Positions 30,255 to 39,050 of a stretch of 64,000 nucleotides of DNA are shown here, one piece after another (the first letter of the stretch is position 1; the number at the start of each line of letters is the position of its first letter). The stretch lies in assembly GCF_001956915.1 (NCBI RefSeq), contig NZ_MLJO01000001.1, positions 1 through 64,000 of the forward strand, in the 5' to 3' direction. Origin of the DNA: Intrasporangium flavum. GTDB lineage: Bacteria > Actinomycetota > Actinomycetes > Actinomycetales > Dermatophilaceae. A model generated the notes under the pieces. That model was not told the origin of the DNA, ran no database searches, and worked only from the letters and a program-made list of their open reading frames with translations. A program made the position numbers and the translations under genes.

Positions 30255-31076
30255 ATGGCAAAGGACAAGCAGACCGACCCGACGGCCCCGCTGGGCCTCG
30301 TGGAGCCCGGCCCGGGTGCCCCTGTGGCGAACGGGGCCGACGTGATCGACGACGCGACCGACGACGCGATCGACGACGTGACCGGCGCCGTCACCGACGC
30401 CGAGGCCCAGGCCCGCGCGGACGCGTCCGTCGACGTCAAGGCCGAGACCTCCGAGCAGCGCCGCGCCCGCTTCGAGCGCGAGGCGATGCCACTGCTCGAC
30501 CAGCTCTACAGCGCCGCCCTGCGCACGACGCGCAACCCGAGCGACGCCGAGGACCTCGTCCAGGAGACCTTCGCCAAGGCGTACGCGGCCTTCCACCAGT
30601 ACCGCCCGGGCACGAACCTCAAGGCGTGGATGTACCGCATCCTCACCAACACCTACATCAACAGCTACCGCAAGAAGCAGCGCCAGCCGCTCGAGTCCGA
30701 CGCGTCCGACATCGAGGACTACCAGCTGGCCCGCGCCGAGTCCCACTCCTCGTCCGGGCTGCGCTCGGCCGAGGCCGAGGCGCTCGACCACCTGCCCGAC
30801 AGCGACGTCAAGCGGGCCCTGCAGGCGATCCCCGAGGAGTTCCGCCTCGCGGTGTACTTCGCCGACGTCGAGGGCTACTCCTACAAGGAGATCGCCGAGA
30901 TCATGGAGACGCCGATCGGCACCGTGATGAGCCGGCTGCACCGCGGGCGGCGCCAGCTGCGCGAGCTGCTCTCCGAGTACGCCGCCGGTCGGGGCTTCGC
31001 CCAGGCCGGCGCCTCCAGCGCGACGAGCGGGGCGGCCGGCAGCGGCCGTCCGGGCACGGAAGGAACCGGGTCATGA
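30255..31076 (+). CDS. sigR: ECF sigma factor SigR (thiol-oxidative stress)
   Basis: A 273-residue group IV sigma factor. Region 2 begins at [20 protein letters not shown] and includes [14 protein letters not shown] and [19 protein letters not shown]; region 4 is [20 protein letters not shown] with [15 protein letters not shown]. An acidic, low-complexity N-terminal stretch of about 75 residues ([12 protein letters not shown]) precedes region 2. SigR drives thioredoxin and mycothiol genes and is held by the anti-sigma factor encoded next (ATGA overlap). An in-frame ATG at 30144 would give a 310-residue form, expected from the SigR-type promoter at 30109. Confidence 0.92.
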   Translation: MAKDKQTDPTAPLGLVEPGPGAPVANGADVIDDATDDAIDDVTGAVTDAEAQARADASVDVKAETSEQRRARFEREAMPLLDQLYSAALRTTRNPSDAEDLVQETFAKAYAAFHQYRPGTNLKAWMYRILTNTYINSYRKKQRQPLESDASDIEDYQLARAESHSSSGLRSAEAEALDHLPDSDVKRALQAIPEEFRLAVYFADVEGYSYKEIAEIMETPIGTVMSRLHRGRRQLRELLSEYAAGRGFAQAGASSATSGAAGSGRPGTEGTGS

Positions 31077-31360
31077 GCCACCACGACACCACGGGTGGGG
31101 ACAGCGGGCGCACCGACTGCTCCGAGGCGCTGCTGCGGGTCTACGAGTACCTCGACGGCGAGCTCGGTCCGGAGGACTGCGCCAAGATCCAGGCCCATCT
31201 CGACGAGTGCGGGCCCTGCCTCAAGGAGTACGACCTCGACACGACGCTCAAGGCGCTCATCAAGCGCTCGTGCGGTCGCGAGGAGGCGCCCGACTCGCTG
31301 CGCACGACGATCATGTCGCGCATCTCGATGACGGTCATCACCGTCGAGCGCGGCCAGTAG
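31073..31360 (+). CDS. rsrA: Redox-sensing zinc anti-sigma factor RsrA
   Basis: A 95-residue ZAS-family anti-sigma factor. Its pattern of C16, C36, H42, C46 and C49 (AHLDECGPC) lines up with the C11, C31, H37, C41 and C44 of Streptomyces RsrA, including the zinc ligands and the trigger disulfide pair. Reduced, zinc-bound RsrA binds SigR; thiol oxidation releases it. The ATG overlaps the sigR stop and follows GGAAGGAACC. A strong terminator follows, so sigR-rsrA is the end of this transcript. Confidence 0.93.
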   Translation: MSHHDTTGGDSGRTDCSEALLRVYEYLDGELGPEDCAKIQAHLDECGPCLKEYDLDTTLKALIKRSCGREEAPDSLRTTIMSRISMTVITVERGQ

Positions 31361-31397
31361 CAGGCCAGCAGCAGGTCCGGCACCGCCCGGGAACGAC

Positions 31398-31431
31398 AAA
31401 GGCCCGCCTCCCCTCGGGGAGGTGGGCCTTT
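31398..31431. terminator. Bidirectional terminator between rsrA and the bL37 gene
   Basis: A 15-bp stem with one G-U pair (AAAGGCCCGCCTCCC against its partner), a 4-nt loop and A/T ends that give short U-tracts on both strands. Confidence 0.85.
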
Positions 31432-31446
31432 CGACGTCTTCGTGGC

Positions 31447-31521
31447 TCAGGCGTTGGGCTTGCGGCCGTGGTTGGCGGCGTTGCCCTTGCGCGAGCGACG
31501 CTTGCGGGCGCGCTTGCTCAT
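31447..31521 (-). CDS. Small ribosome-associated protein bL37 (24 residues)
   Basis: A highly basic 24-residue peptide, MSKRARKRRSRKGNA followed by ANHGRKPNA. The NHGKRPNA-type ending is the hallmark of the actinobacterial small ribosomal protein bL37. The ATG has GAGGAG upstream at good spacing. Such genes are easily missed because of their length. It converges on rsrA, with a shared terminator between them. Confidence 0.85.
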   Translation of the reverse strand: MSKRARKRRSRKGNAANHGRKPNA

Positions 31522-31618
31522 CGGGGTCTCCTCGTGGATGCTTCTGGGGTGCTGCCCGGTACGGGCACGAGGCAGCAAGTCTCCCACACGCGTGACGCGG
31601 CGCCGAATCCGCAGGGGG

Positions 31619-31651
31619 TTGACGCGCACAAACGTAAAATCTTGGTATAGA
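31619..31651 (+). promoter_or_regulatory. Candidate promoter of the HD-domain operon leader
   Basis: TTGACG (31619-31624) and the extended -10 TGGTATAGA (31643-31651) lie in an AT-rich island. The 21-bp spacer is longer than usual, so only the extended -10 may matter. Transcription would start near 31659 and give an untranslated leader of about 145 nt before the small ORF. Confidence 0.45.
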
Positions 31652-31659
31652 TCCGGGCG

Positions 31660-31803
31660 CTACCGACCGGCTCTACTTCCGTGCGCCTTCACGCTGGTGC
31701 CACGATGAAGCAGAGGGAAACCTCTGTGTTCTTGTGCTACCGCGGCAACGTCCCTCCATGGCGCACGCATCCGGAACATCACCACCTGAAGGAGCCCCCC
31801 ACC
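31660..31803 (+). other. Structured untranslated leader of the HD-domain operon
   Basis: This stretch contains a 6-bp hairpin capped by a GAAA tetraloop (31711-31726, CAGAGG-GAAA-CCTCTG) followed by a T-rich run. No known riboswitch consensus (including cyclic-di-GMP types) is recognised by eye. It ends with an AAGGAG ribosome-binding site (31789-31794) for the 30-codon ORF. It may be an RNA element or a small-RNA gene; this is inference. Confidence 0.4.
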
Positions 31804-31896
31804 ATGTTCGCTGCCCTCCTGTCGGCCCTCGCCGCCACCAACGACTTCACGACCCGCGCGCTCATCTCGTTCGCCAACACGTGGACCTGGAGCTGA
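31804..31896 (+). CDS. 30-codon ORF, leader peptide or small protein
   Basis: The ORF encodes a hydrophobic N-terminal half (MFAALLSALAAT) and ends FANTWTWS. The ribosome-binding site AAGGAG lies 9 nt before the ATG, ideal spacing, which is the main reason to believe it. The two Trp codons near the end recall attenuator leader peptides, but no tryptophan gene follows. A 9-bp hairpin (31925-31957) lies between it and the HD gene. No homologue is recognised. Confidence 0.5.
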   Translation: MFAALLSALAATNDFTTRALISFANTWTWS

Positions 31897-31924
31897 GCGC
31901 AGACCCTCGCCACGTCCAACGGTT

Positions 31925-31957
31925 CGGTCCTGCCACTCGCCAGAAGTTGCGGGACCG
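31925..31957 (+). terminator. Attenuator-like hairpin between the small ORF and the HD gene
   Basis: A 9-bp stem with one G-U pair (CGGTCCTGC against GCGGGACCG) and a 15-nt loop lies 28 bp after the small ORF stop and 25 bp before the next start. It could partially terminate transcription or modulate translation. Confidence 0.4.
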
Positions 31958-31982
31958 ATCCGTCGTGTCGTACGCCTAACAC

Positions 31983-33287
31983 GTGACCAGCAGACCCGAG
32001 CCCGACTCCTCGTCGCGCCTCCTGCCGTACTACATCACCCTCGTCGTCACCCTGTCGCTCGCCGTCGGCCTCGTTGCGTGGGTCTTTGGGCGGCGGCCCG
32101 AAGCAGGTCCCCTCGTGCTCCTGGTCGCGATGGGCGTTCTGAGCTACGTCCTCCGTGAGCCGGACGTCACCTCACGGATCGGGTTCTCGTTCCTCTCGAT
32201 CATCCTGCTCGCCTCCGGGGCGATCCTCGGGCCCTTCGGTGCCTGGTTCGTCGGGCTGAGCTCACAGGCCATCGAGCGCCAGCAGATGGAGTGGTACAAG
32301 CGCCTGTTCAACGCGGCGATGACGAGCATCATCGGCTTGGTCGGGGCCACGGCCTACATCCTCTGCGGCGGGGCGTCCTCGCTCGAGCAGGTGACCGGCT
32401 TCTCCGACCTCGCGCTGCGGGTCGGGCTGCCCCTCATGGTGGCCGACGTCGTCCAGTGTCTCACCAACGCCTTTCTGGTGGCCGGCGCCGTCGCGCTGTC
32501 CCAGCCGGTCCCGTTCTGGGTCTTCGTCCGCCGGATCCTCGTCAGCTCGGGCGTCGCCTACATCGGCTACGGCATCATCGGCTTCCTTTTCGTCGTCCTC
32601 TGGTACCCGGCCGGCCTCGGGGCCTTCAGCGCCCTGCTCGTCATGGCGCCGCTGCTCGCCGCCAGGTGGGCCTTCGTGCAGTTCGGCGAGGAGCAGCGCT
32701 CCCACGAGCGTGTCGTCGAGACGCTCGTGACCTCGCTCGGCACCAAGGAGCCGCCCGCCGTCGAGCGGAGCGCCCGCGTGGCGCAGCTCGCCGAGTGGAC
32801 CGCAGAGGAGCTGGGGCTCGGGCCCCGCCAGATCGCGACGGTCACCTACGCCGCCACCCTCCACGAGATCGGCCACCTCGGCGTACCGACGCGCCTGCTG
32901 CGCCGGGCGCCAGGTGCGCTGACCGAGTCCGAGCGGCGCATCGTCGACCGGCACAGCGTCATGGGCGCGCGCATGATCGAGGGCATCGAGTTCCTCGAGG
33001 AGGCCCGTTCCGGTGTCCGCCACCAGCGTGAGCGGTTCGACGGGCGCGGGCTTCCCGACGGGCTCGCGGGCGCCGACATCCCTGTGGCGGCGCGCATCGT
33101 CGGCGTCGTCACGGCAGTCGAGGCCAGTCTGCCCGAGGACGTCGGAGGTGCCCCGCCGTCGGCCGAGCTCTACCGCATGCTCACGACCGACGCCGGCCGC
33201 TTCGACCCGGCCGTGGTCGACGCCGCGTGGGCCGCGCTCCACAAGCACGGCATGCCCACCGGGGCGGGGGCGGTGAGCGCGTCATGA
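31983..33287 (+). CDS. Membrane protein with C-terminal degenerate HD-GYP-like domain (first of a pair)
   Basis: A 434-residue protein. Residues about 12-235 contain seven or so hydrophobic helices (for example ITLVVTLSLAVGLVAWVF and IGYGIIGFLFVVLWYP). The cytosolic part (about residues 250-425) has HD-GYP layout, but LHEIGHLGVP replaces the usual HD with HE, DGRGLPDGL replaces GYP with GLP, and TAVEA replaces the DAYDA acidic motif. Cyclic-di-GMP hydrolysis is therefore doubtful; a sensory or binding role is possible. The GTG at 31983 has no obvious Shine-Dalgarno. Its stop overlaps the next start (ATGA). Confidence 0.8.
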   Translation: MTSRPEPDSSSRLLPYYITLVVTLSLAVGLVAWVFGRRPEAGPLVLLVAMGVLSYVLREPDVTSRIGFSFLSIILLASGAILGPFGAWFVGLSSQAIERQQMEWYKRLFNAAMTSIIGLVGATAYILCGGASSLEQVTGFSDLALRVGLPLMVADVVQCLTNAFLVAGAVALSQPVPFWVFVRRILVSSGVAYIGYGIIGFLFVVLWYPAGLGAFSALLVMAPLLAARWAFVQFGEEQRSHERVVETLVTSLGTKEPPAVERSARVAQLAEWTAEELGLGPRQIATVTYAATLHEIGHLGVPTRLLRRAPGALTESERRIVDRHSVMGARMIEGIEFLEEARSGVRHQRERFDGRGLPDGLAGADIPVAARIVGVVTAVEASLPEDVGGAPPSAELYRMLTTDAGRFDPAVVDAAWAALHKHGMPTGAGAVSAS

Positions 33288-34570
33288 GGCTGGCGCTCTA
33301 CCGCGACCCCGTGGCCCTCGTCGTCGGCCTGCTCGGCCTGGTCCTCAGCGTGGCCGTGGCCGTGGGCACGGGCGACTCGCCGGGCCTCGACGGGCAGGTG
33401 TCGTTGCTCGTCACCGCGGCGTTCGCCGTGACCATCGTGCTCGGGGAGTGGTTCCAGCTGTCCGCCCCGGGCTTCCGCGGATCGGCCCCGATCGCCACGG
33501 CCACCGCGCTCGCGTTCGCCTTCGCCGTCCAGGTCGGGCCCGTCGAGGTGGCCTTCTCGACGCCGTACGTGCTGGCGGTGACGTCGGTGTCCATGGCGCT
33601 CGGCGCGGGCGCGCGGGTGCTCGGCGGGCGGGAGGTCAGCCTCGTCGAGACGACCGGCCGCTTCATCGCCGTCGCCGTCGCGGCGCTGCTCTACCGCAAC
33701 GTGCACCTGGGGCAGAGTCCCGGCGGCCCGCCGCGCGACGACACCCTGGTGCCGTGGCAGCGAGCCATGTTCATGCTCGCTGTCTGCGTCGCCGCCCTCG
33801 TCGCCGACACCCTGTTCACCTCGGTCCTGCGGGCCACGGCCACGGCCGACCTGCGCCGCACCTTCGTCGACGAGGCGCGGTCCTCCTTCGCCCTCTCCGG
33901 CGCGGTCGCGGTCACCGGGGTCCTCGTGGCGCTCGCCCTGCCGACGCTCGGCGTCATGGCCCTGCCGCTGTTCATCCTGCCGCTCGTGCTCACCCTGTTC
34001 GCCTTCCGTCGCTACGTCAGCATCCGCGCCACCTACCTGCAGAGCATCCGCACGCTGTCGCGCCTCACCGACGCCGCCGGCTACACGCCCTCCGGGCACT
34101 CGGAGCGGGTGGCTGCCCTCTGCGTGCGCGTCGGGCGGCAGCTGGGCGTGTCCGAGCGCGACCTGCTCGACCTCGAGTACGCGGCCCTGCTGCACGACAT
34201 CGGCCAGGTGGCCCTCGTCGAGCCGATCCCGGGCGGGGCCACGGTGCTGGCCGCCCCCGCCGACCAGCGGCGGATCGCCGCCGACTCGGTGGCCATCGTG
34301 CGCGAGACCGGCGTCTTCGAGGGGGCGGCCCGCATCCTCGAGCACCAGACGACGCCCTACCGGCAGGTGCGCGAGCTCGGCGAGGAGATCCCGCTGACGA
34401 GCCGCATCCTCAAGGTCGTCAACGCCTACGAGGACCTCACGGCCGGGGCTCGGAGCGCCCGGGCCCGGGAGGCCGCGGTTGAGCGCATCTACCTCGGCCT
34501 GGGCTACGAGTACGACCCCCGCGTCGTCGACGCGCTGCTCGGCATCCTCGGCTCGACGCAGCAGGACTGA
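33284..34570 (+). CDS. Membrane protein with HD domain (second of a pair)
   Basis: A 428-residue partner with the same layout: hydrophobic helices to about residue 245 (LVVGLLGLVLSVAVAVG, VMALPLFILPLVLTLFAF), then an HD domain. Here the metal dyad is intact (GHSERVAAL ... LLHDIGQVAL), but the later part, ILEHQTTPYRQV and ILKVVNAYEDLTAG, lacks a GYP motif. It may hydrolyse another nucleotide or act as a regulatory partner of the first protein. The ATG overlaps the first gene's stop, so the two are made together. No GGDEF-domain gene is in the window. Confidence 0.82.
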   Translation: MRLALYRDPVALVVGLLGLVLSVAVAVGTGDSPGLDGQVSLLVTAAFAVTIVLGEWFQLSAPGFRGSAPIATATALAFAFAVQVGPVEVAFSTPYVLAVTSVSMALGAGARVLGGREVSLVETTGRFIAVAVAALLYRNVHLGQSPGGPPRDDTLVPWQRAMFMLAVCVAALVADTLFTSVLRATATADLRRTFVDEARSSFALSGAVAVTGVLVALALPTLGVMALPLFILPLVLTLFAFRRYVSIRATYLQSIRTLSRLTDAAGYTPSGHSERVAALCVRVGRQLGVSERDLLDLEYAALLHDIGQVALVEPIPGGATVLAAPADQRRIAADSVAIVRETGVFEGAARILEHQTTPYRQVRELGEEIPLTSRILKVVNAYEDLTAGARSARAREAAVERIYLGLGYEYDPRVVDALLGILGSTQQD

Positions 34571-34745
34571 GACCCCCGCCACACGTCGGCTGCGGCCCTT
34601 GGGTGGCGCGGCGGCCTGTGCCAGACTCTGCGGATCGGGCAACCCCCGGACGCGTACGACGACGTGCAGGCAAGACCCCCGCACCGCTCCACCCAGCGAG
34701 GGCAGCCCTGCCCTCCTTCCTCCCACGCGAACGAGGTGTTCCGTC

Positions 34746-35906
<1,161 letters not shown>

Positions 35907-35923
35907 CCCCGGCCGCTGCCGGG

Positions 35924-35969
35924 CCGAGCCTGACGTGTCCGTGCGACCGGACGCGTCAGGCCGGCTCGG
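35924..35969. terminator. Bidirectional terminator between malic enzyme and bioN
   Basis: A long interrupted stem: CCTGACG with complement (35929-35935 / 35954-35960), inner GTCCG pairing and an outer CCGAG/CTCGG extension. It overlaps the stop of the minus-strand bioN gene. Confidence 0.7.
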
Positions 35970-36600
35970 TGTCGGCGCGCTCGGCCACGTAGGGGTCGGT
36001 GAGGCCGCGGGCCGCGAGCGCCTCGCCCGTGGACCGGGCGAAGGCGACGACGTGCAGCGCCGTCGGCACGACGACCGCACGCGGGCTCCGTTCGAGCCCG
36101 CGCGCCCGAGCCGCGTCGCGCACCGAGGCGAACGACCCGGCCACCCACGGCACCGAGCGCACGACGACGGCGAGCGTCAGGGCCACGACCTCCGGGTCGA
36201 CGAGGCGGCGCAGCGGGCGCGCGCCCCGGACGACGCCGTCGAGCAGGTCGGTGACGGGCGTCGTGGCCGTGAGGACGCCGGCGGCGAGGTAGGCGTTGAC
36301 GATCCCCAGCACGACCCGGACGGCGTAGGCCGGTCCCTGCGCCCACCACTGGAAGGCGAGGAGCAGGACGAGCACCGGGGCGATCGCGCGCAGCGACCGG
36401 AGGACCCGTCGGAGGGGTAGGTGGGCCACGGCGGCCGTCACCACGACGAGGCCGAGGGTGACGAGCAGCGGCGTCAGGGACCGGGCCACCCACGGCACCA
36501 CGCCGACGGCCAGGACGCCGGCGAGCTTGAGCCACAAAGGTGCTCGGTGCACGGGCGAGCTGCCGGGGAGGTGCGCCGCGAAGAGGCCGGCGGCGTTCAC
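35956..36600 (-). CDS. bioN: Energy-coupling factor transmembrane protein BioN (EcfT)
   Basis: A 214-residue T-component with five hydrophobic helices and the conserved cytosolic motif around [12 protein letters not shown] (the ARG motif that couples to the ATPase). It links the BioM ATPase to the BioY substrate-binding subunit in biotin uptake. The GTG start overlaps the stop of bioM (GTGA). It is last in the bioY-bioM-bioN operon. Confidence 0.88.
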   Translation of the reverse strand: MNAAGLFAAHLPGSSPVHRAPLWLKLAGVLAVGVVPWVARSLTPLLVTLGLVVVTAAVAHLPLRRVLRSLRAIAPVLVLLLAFQWWAQGPAYAVRVVLGIVNAYLAAGVLTATTPVTDLLDGVVRGARPLRRLVDPEVVALTLAVVVRSVPWVAGSFASVRDAARARGLERSPRAVVVPTALHVVAFARSTGEALAARGLTDPYVAERADTEPA

Positions 36601-37322
36601 GAGCGGGACGCGAGGGCGCGGTAGTGGTCGACGGCCTCGGCCGGCGGTCCGTCGAAGACGACGCGTCCGGCGTCGACGACGAGGGTGCGGTCGGCGTCGA
36701 GGGCGAGCTCGAGGTCGTGCGTCGCGACGACGAGGACCTGCTCGAGGCCCGCCAGCAGGCGGCGCAGCAGCGCCGTGTTGCGCAGGTCGAGCAGCGTCGA
36801 CGGCTCGTCGAGGACGAGGACTGCGGGCTCGGTGGCCAGGACGACGGCGAGGGCCATGAGCTGCCGCTCGCCGCCGGACAGCTCGTGGACGCTCCGGTCG
36901 GCGAGGTGGGACAGGCCGAACCGGTCGAGCACCGCCTCGGCGGCGGACCGGCGCTCGGCGCGCGAGCGGTGCACGCGACGCAGCGACAGCTCGACGTCCT
37001 CGCGCCCCGTCGGCATGACGAGCTGGGACAGCGGGTCGGTGAAGGCGAAGGCGACGCGTCGGCGCACCCGGGCACCGTCGTGCCGGGTGTCGAGGCCGTC
37101 GACGGCGACGGCGCCGCTCGTGGGCAGGACGAGCCCGTTGAGCAGGCGCAGCAGCGTCGACTTGCCCGAGCCGTTGGCGCCCACGACGGTGACGCGTCGT
37201 TCGGCCAGCTCGAGGTCGACGGGGCCGAGGACGGTTCGTTCGCGTCGACCGGGGTCGCCCTCGACGGGCACGGTGACCGTCGCGCCGTCGAGCCGGATGC
37301 GGCCGGTGCCTCCCGCTGTCAC
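36597..37322 (-). CDS. bioM: Energy-coupling factor ATPase BioM
   Basis: A 241-residue ABC ATPase with Walker [12 protein letters not shown], signature [13 protein letters not shown], Walker [14 protein letters not shown] and switch VVATHDLEL. The Q-loop region ([14 protein letters not shown]) resembles ECF ATPases. It is placed between bioY and bioN with 4-bp overlaps on both sides, so the three subunits form a dedicated (group I) biotin ECF transporter. Confidence 0.9.
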   Translation of the reverse strand: MTAGGTGRIRLDGATVTVPVEGDPGRRERTVLGPVDLELAERRVTVVGANGSGKSTLLRLLNGLVLPTSGAVAVDGLDTRHDGARVRRRVAFAFTDPLSQLVMPTGREDVELSLRRVHRSRAERRSAAEAVLDRFGLSHLADRSVHELSGGERQLMALAVVLATEPAVLVLDEPSTLLDLRNTALLRRLLAGLEQVLVVATHDLELALDADRTLVVDAGRVVFDGPPAEAVDHYRALASRS

Positions 37323-37993
37323 GCCCGGTGAGGCCCGGGGCGTACGAGGACGTCCGGGAAGGCCCGGTGCACGGCCGCGGCCGCGACGGCGGCGACGAGC
37401 GCCTTGAGCAGGTCGCCGGGCAGGAAGGGCAGGTCGGCCGCGACGGCGGCGGACAGCGGCAGGTGGAGGTTGAGGACGAGCCCCGCGACGCCGAGCACGT
37501 GGATGACCGCGACGGAGGTGGCCACGGCGACGGTGGCGAGCAGCGGCACCCACCAGCGTCGGTCGGTGCGGCGCACGACGAGTGCCGCACCCGCGCCGGC
37601 GACGACGGCGGCTGCGAGGAAGGACACGAGGTAGCCGGCCGTCGGGCCGCTCAGGACCTGCAGGCCGGACTGGCCCTTGCTGAACACGGGGAAGCCGACG
37701 AAGCCGATCGCGAGGTACACGAGCACCGCGAGCGCCCCGCGCTTCGGGCCGAGGACGAGACCGGTGAGCAGCACGCCGAGCGTCTGCAGCGTGATCGGCA
37801 CGCCGAGGCCGCCGACGGGGATGCCCGGAACCACGGCCGTCGCGACGAGCAGCGCCGCGAAGACCGCGACGTGGGCGACCGAGCGGGCATCGACGCCGCG
37901 AGATGCACTCGAGCCGCCGGGGGAGGCGTCGCGGGTTTCAAGGGCTTCTCGAGCGGGTCGGGGGACGGCCTCGGTCCGGGTGTCGTCGGTCAC
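37319..37993 (-). CDS. bioY: Biotin transporter substrate-binding subunit BioY
   Basis: A 224-residue S-component with about six membrane helices and family motifs VPITLQTLGVLLTGLVLGP and SGPTAGYLVSF. It binds biotin at the membrane for the BioMN module. An in-frame GTG at 38002 lies inside the TAGGGT -10 box (38006-38001), whereas GTG 37993 sits 7 nt after the box, so 37993 is the more likely start of a leaderless message. The promoter is back-to-back with that of the oxidoreductase gene. No BirA site was recognised. Confidence 0.92.
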   Translation of the reverse strand: MTDDTRTEAVPRPAREALETRDASPGGSSASRGVDARSVAHVAVFAALLVATAVVPGIPVGGLGVPITLQTLGVLLTGLVLGPKRGALAVLVYLAIGFVGFPVFSKGQSGLQVLSGPTAGYLVSFLAAAVVAGAGAALVVRRTDRRWWVPLLATVAVATSVAVIHVLGVAGLVLNLHLPLSAAVAADLPFLPGDLLKALVAAVAAAAVHRAFPDVLVRPGPHRA

Positions 37994-38000
37994 GGCCCGC

Positions 38001-38006
38001 ACCCTA
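38001..38006 (-). promoter_or_regulatory. -10 box of a leaderless promoter for bioYMN
   Basis: On the minus strand TAGGGT precedes the GTG at 37993 by 7 nt. Only 27 bp separate it from the opposing -10 box at 38034. Confidence 0.6.
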
Positions 38007-38033
38007 CCGGGGCCGCGCCGACCGCCCGCTCAC

Positions 38034-38039
38034 TATGGT
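38034..38039 (+). promoter_or_regulatory. -10 box of a leaderless promoter for the oxidoreductase gene
   Basis: TATGGT is followed by 6 nt and the ATG at 38046. Confidence 0.6.
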
Positions 38040-38045
38040 GCTGGG

Positions 38046-39017
38046 ATGCTCGCTGCCTACGCCGCCAGTCAGTCCGCGTCCGACCCGCTCTCCGGCCTCG
38101 TCGTCGGCGAGCGCCCCGACCCCGAGGCGCGTCCCGGCTGGTCGGTCGTCCACCTGCGGGCCGCGGCCCTCAACCACCATGACGTGTGGTCGCTGCGCGG
38201 CGTGGGGCTGCCGGCCGACCGCCTGCCGATGGTCCTGGGCTGCGACGGTGCCGGCGTCGACGCGGACGGCCGCGAGGTCATCGTCCACGCGGTCGTGGCG
38301 TCGGAGGGCTGGCGCGGCGACGAGACGCTCGACCCGCGGCGCACGCTGCTGTCCGAGCTGCACGACGGGACGCTGGCCGAGAAGGTCGCGGTGCCGACCG
38401 CCAACCTCGTGCCCAAGCCGGAGGGCATGTCGTGGGAGACGGCCGCCTGCCTGTCCACGGCGTGGCTCACCGCCTACCGGATGCTCTTCACGAACTCCGG
38501 CGTGCGTCCCGGGGGCACCGTCCTCGTGCAGGGCGCCGGCGGCGGGGTGGCCACGGCCCTGGTCCAGCTCGGCGCGGCGGCCGGCTACCGGATGTGGGTC
38601 ACCTCGCGCGACGAGGCCCGCGGCGCCAAGGCACTCGACATCGGCGCCGACCGGGTCTTCACCTCCGGCGAGCGGCTGCCCGAGCGCGTCGACGCGGTCA
38701 TGGAGACCGTGGGCGCGGCGACCTGGTCGCACTCGGTCAACTCGCTCAACCCCGGCGGCACCATCGTCATCTCCGGTGCGACGTCCGGTGACGCTCCGGC
38801 CAAGGCCGAGCTGACGAAGATCTTCTTCAAGCAGCTGCGCGTCGTCGGGTCGACGATGGGCACGCGCGAGGAGCTCGCGCGCCTGGCCCAGCTCGTCGTC
38901 ACGGCCGGCATCGAGCCGGTCGTCGACTCGGTGCTGCCCCTGGCCCGGGCCCGCGACGGCTTCGCCCGCATGGTCGACGGCGACGTCTTCGGCAAGGTCG
39001 TCTTCACCGTCGGCTGA
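38046..39017 (+). CDS. MDR-type zinc-binding dehydrogenase / quinone oxidoreductase
   Basis: A 323-residue medium-chain dehydrogenase/reductase. It has the GroES-like N-terminal domain (AAALNHHDVWSLRGVGLP, LGCDGAGV) and a Rossmann domain with VLVQGAGGGVATALVQLGAA for NADPH. The catalytic zinc cysteine of alcohol dehydrogenases is absent, pointing to the quinone-oxidoreductase/enoyl-reductase-like branch. The substrate is unknown. It is divergent from bioY with adjacent leaderless promoters and converges on fbiB. Confidence 0.88.
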   Translation: MLAAYAASQSASDPLSGLVVGERPDPEARPGWSVVHLRAAALNHHDVWSLRGVGLPADRLPMVLGCDGAGVDADGREVIVHAVVASEGWRGDETLDPRRTLLSELHDGTLAEKVAVPTANLVPKPEGMSWETAACLSTAWLTAYRMLFTNSGVRPGGTVLVQGAGGGVATALVQLGAAAGYRMWVTSRDEARGAKALDIGADRVFTSGERLPERVDAVMETVGAATWSHSVNSLNPGGTIVISGATSGDAPAKAELTKIFFKQLRVVGSTMGTREELARLAQLVVTAGIEPVVDSVLPLARARDGFARMVDGDVFGKVVFTVG

Positions 39018-39050
39018 CCCGCGTCCTGCGGGCGGCGGCGCCCGGCGGCC

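Noticed and set aside
31660-31803. Cyclic-di-GMP riboswitch before the HD-domain genes
   Set aside because: The GAAA-capped hairpin is suggestive, but the remaining conserved GEMM elements are absent.
31804-31896. The 30-codon ORF as a tryptophan-operon leader peptide
   Set aside because: It has Trp codons near its end, but no tryptophan biosynthesis gene follows and the codons are not adjacent. Kept as an unassigned small ORF.
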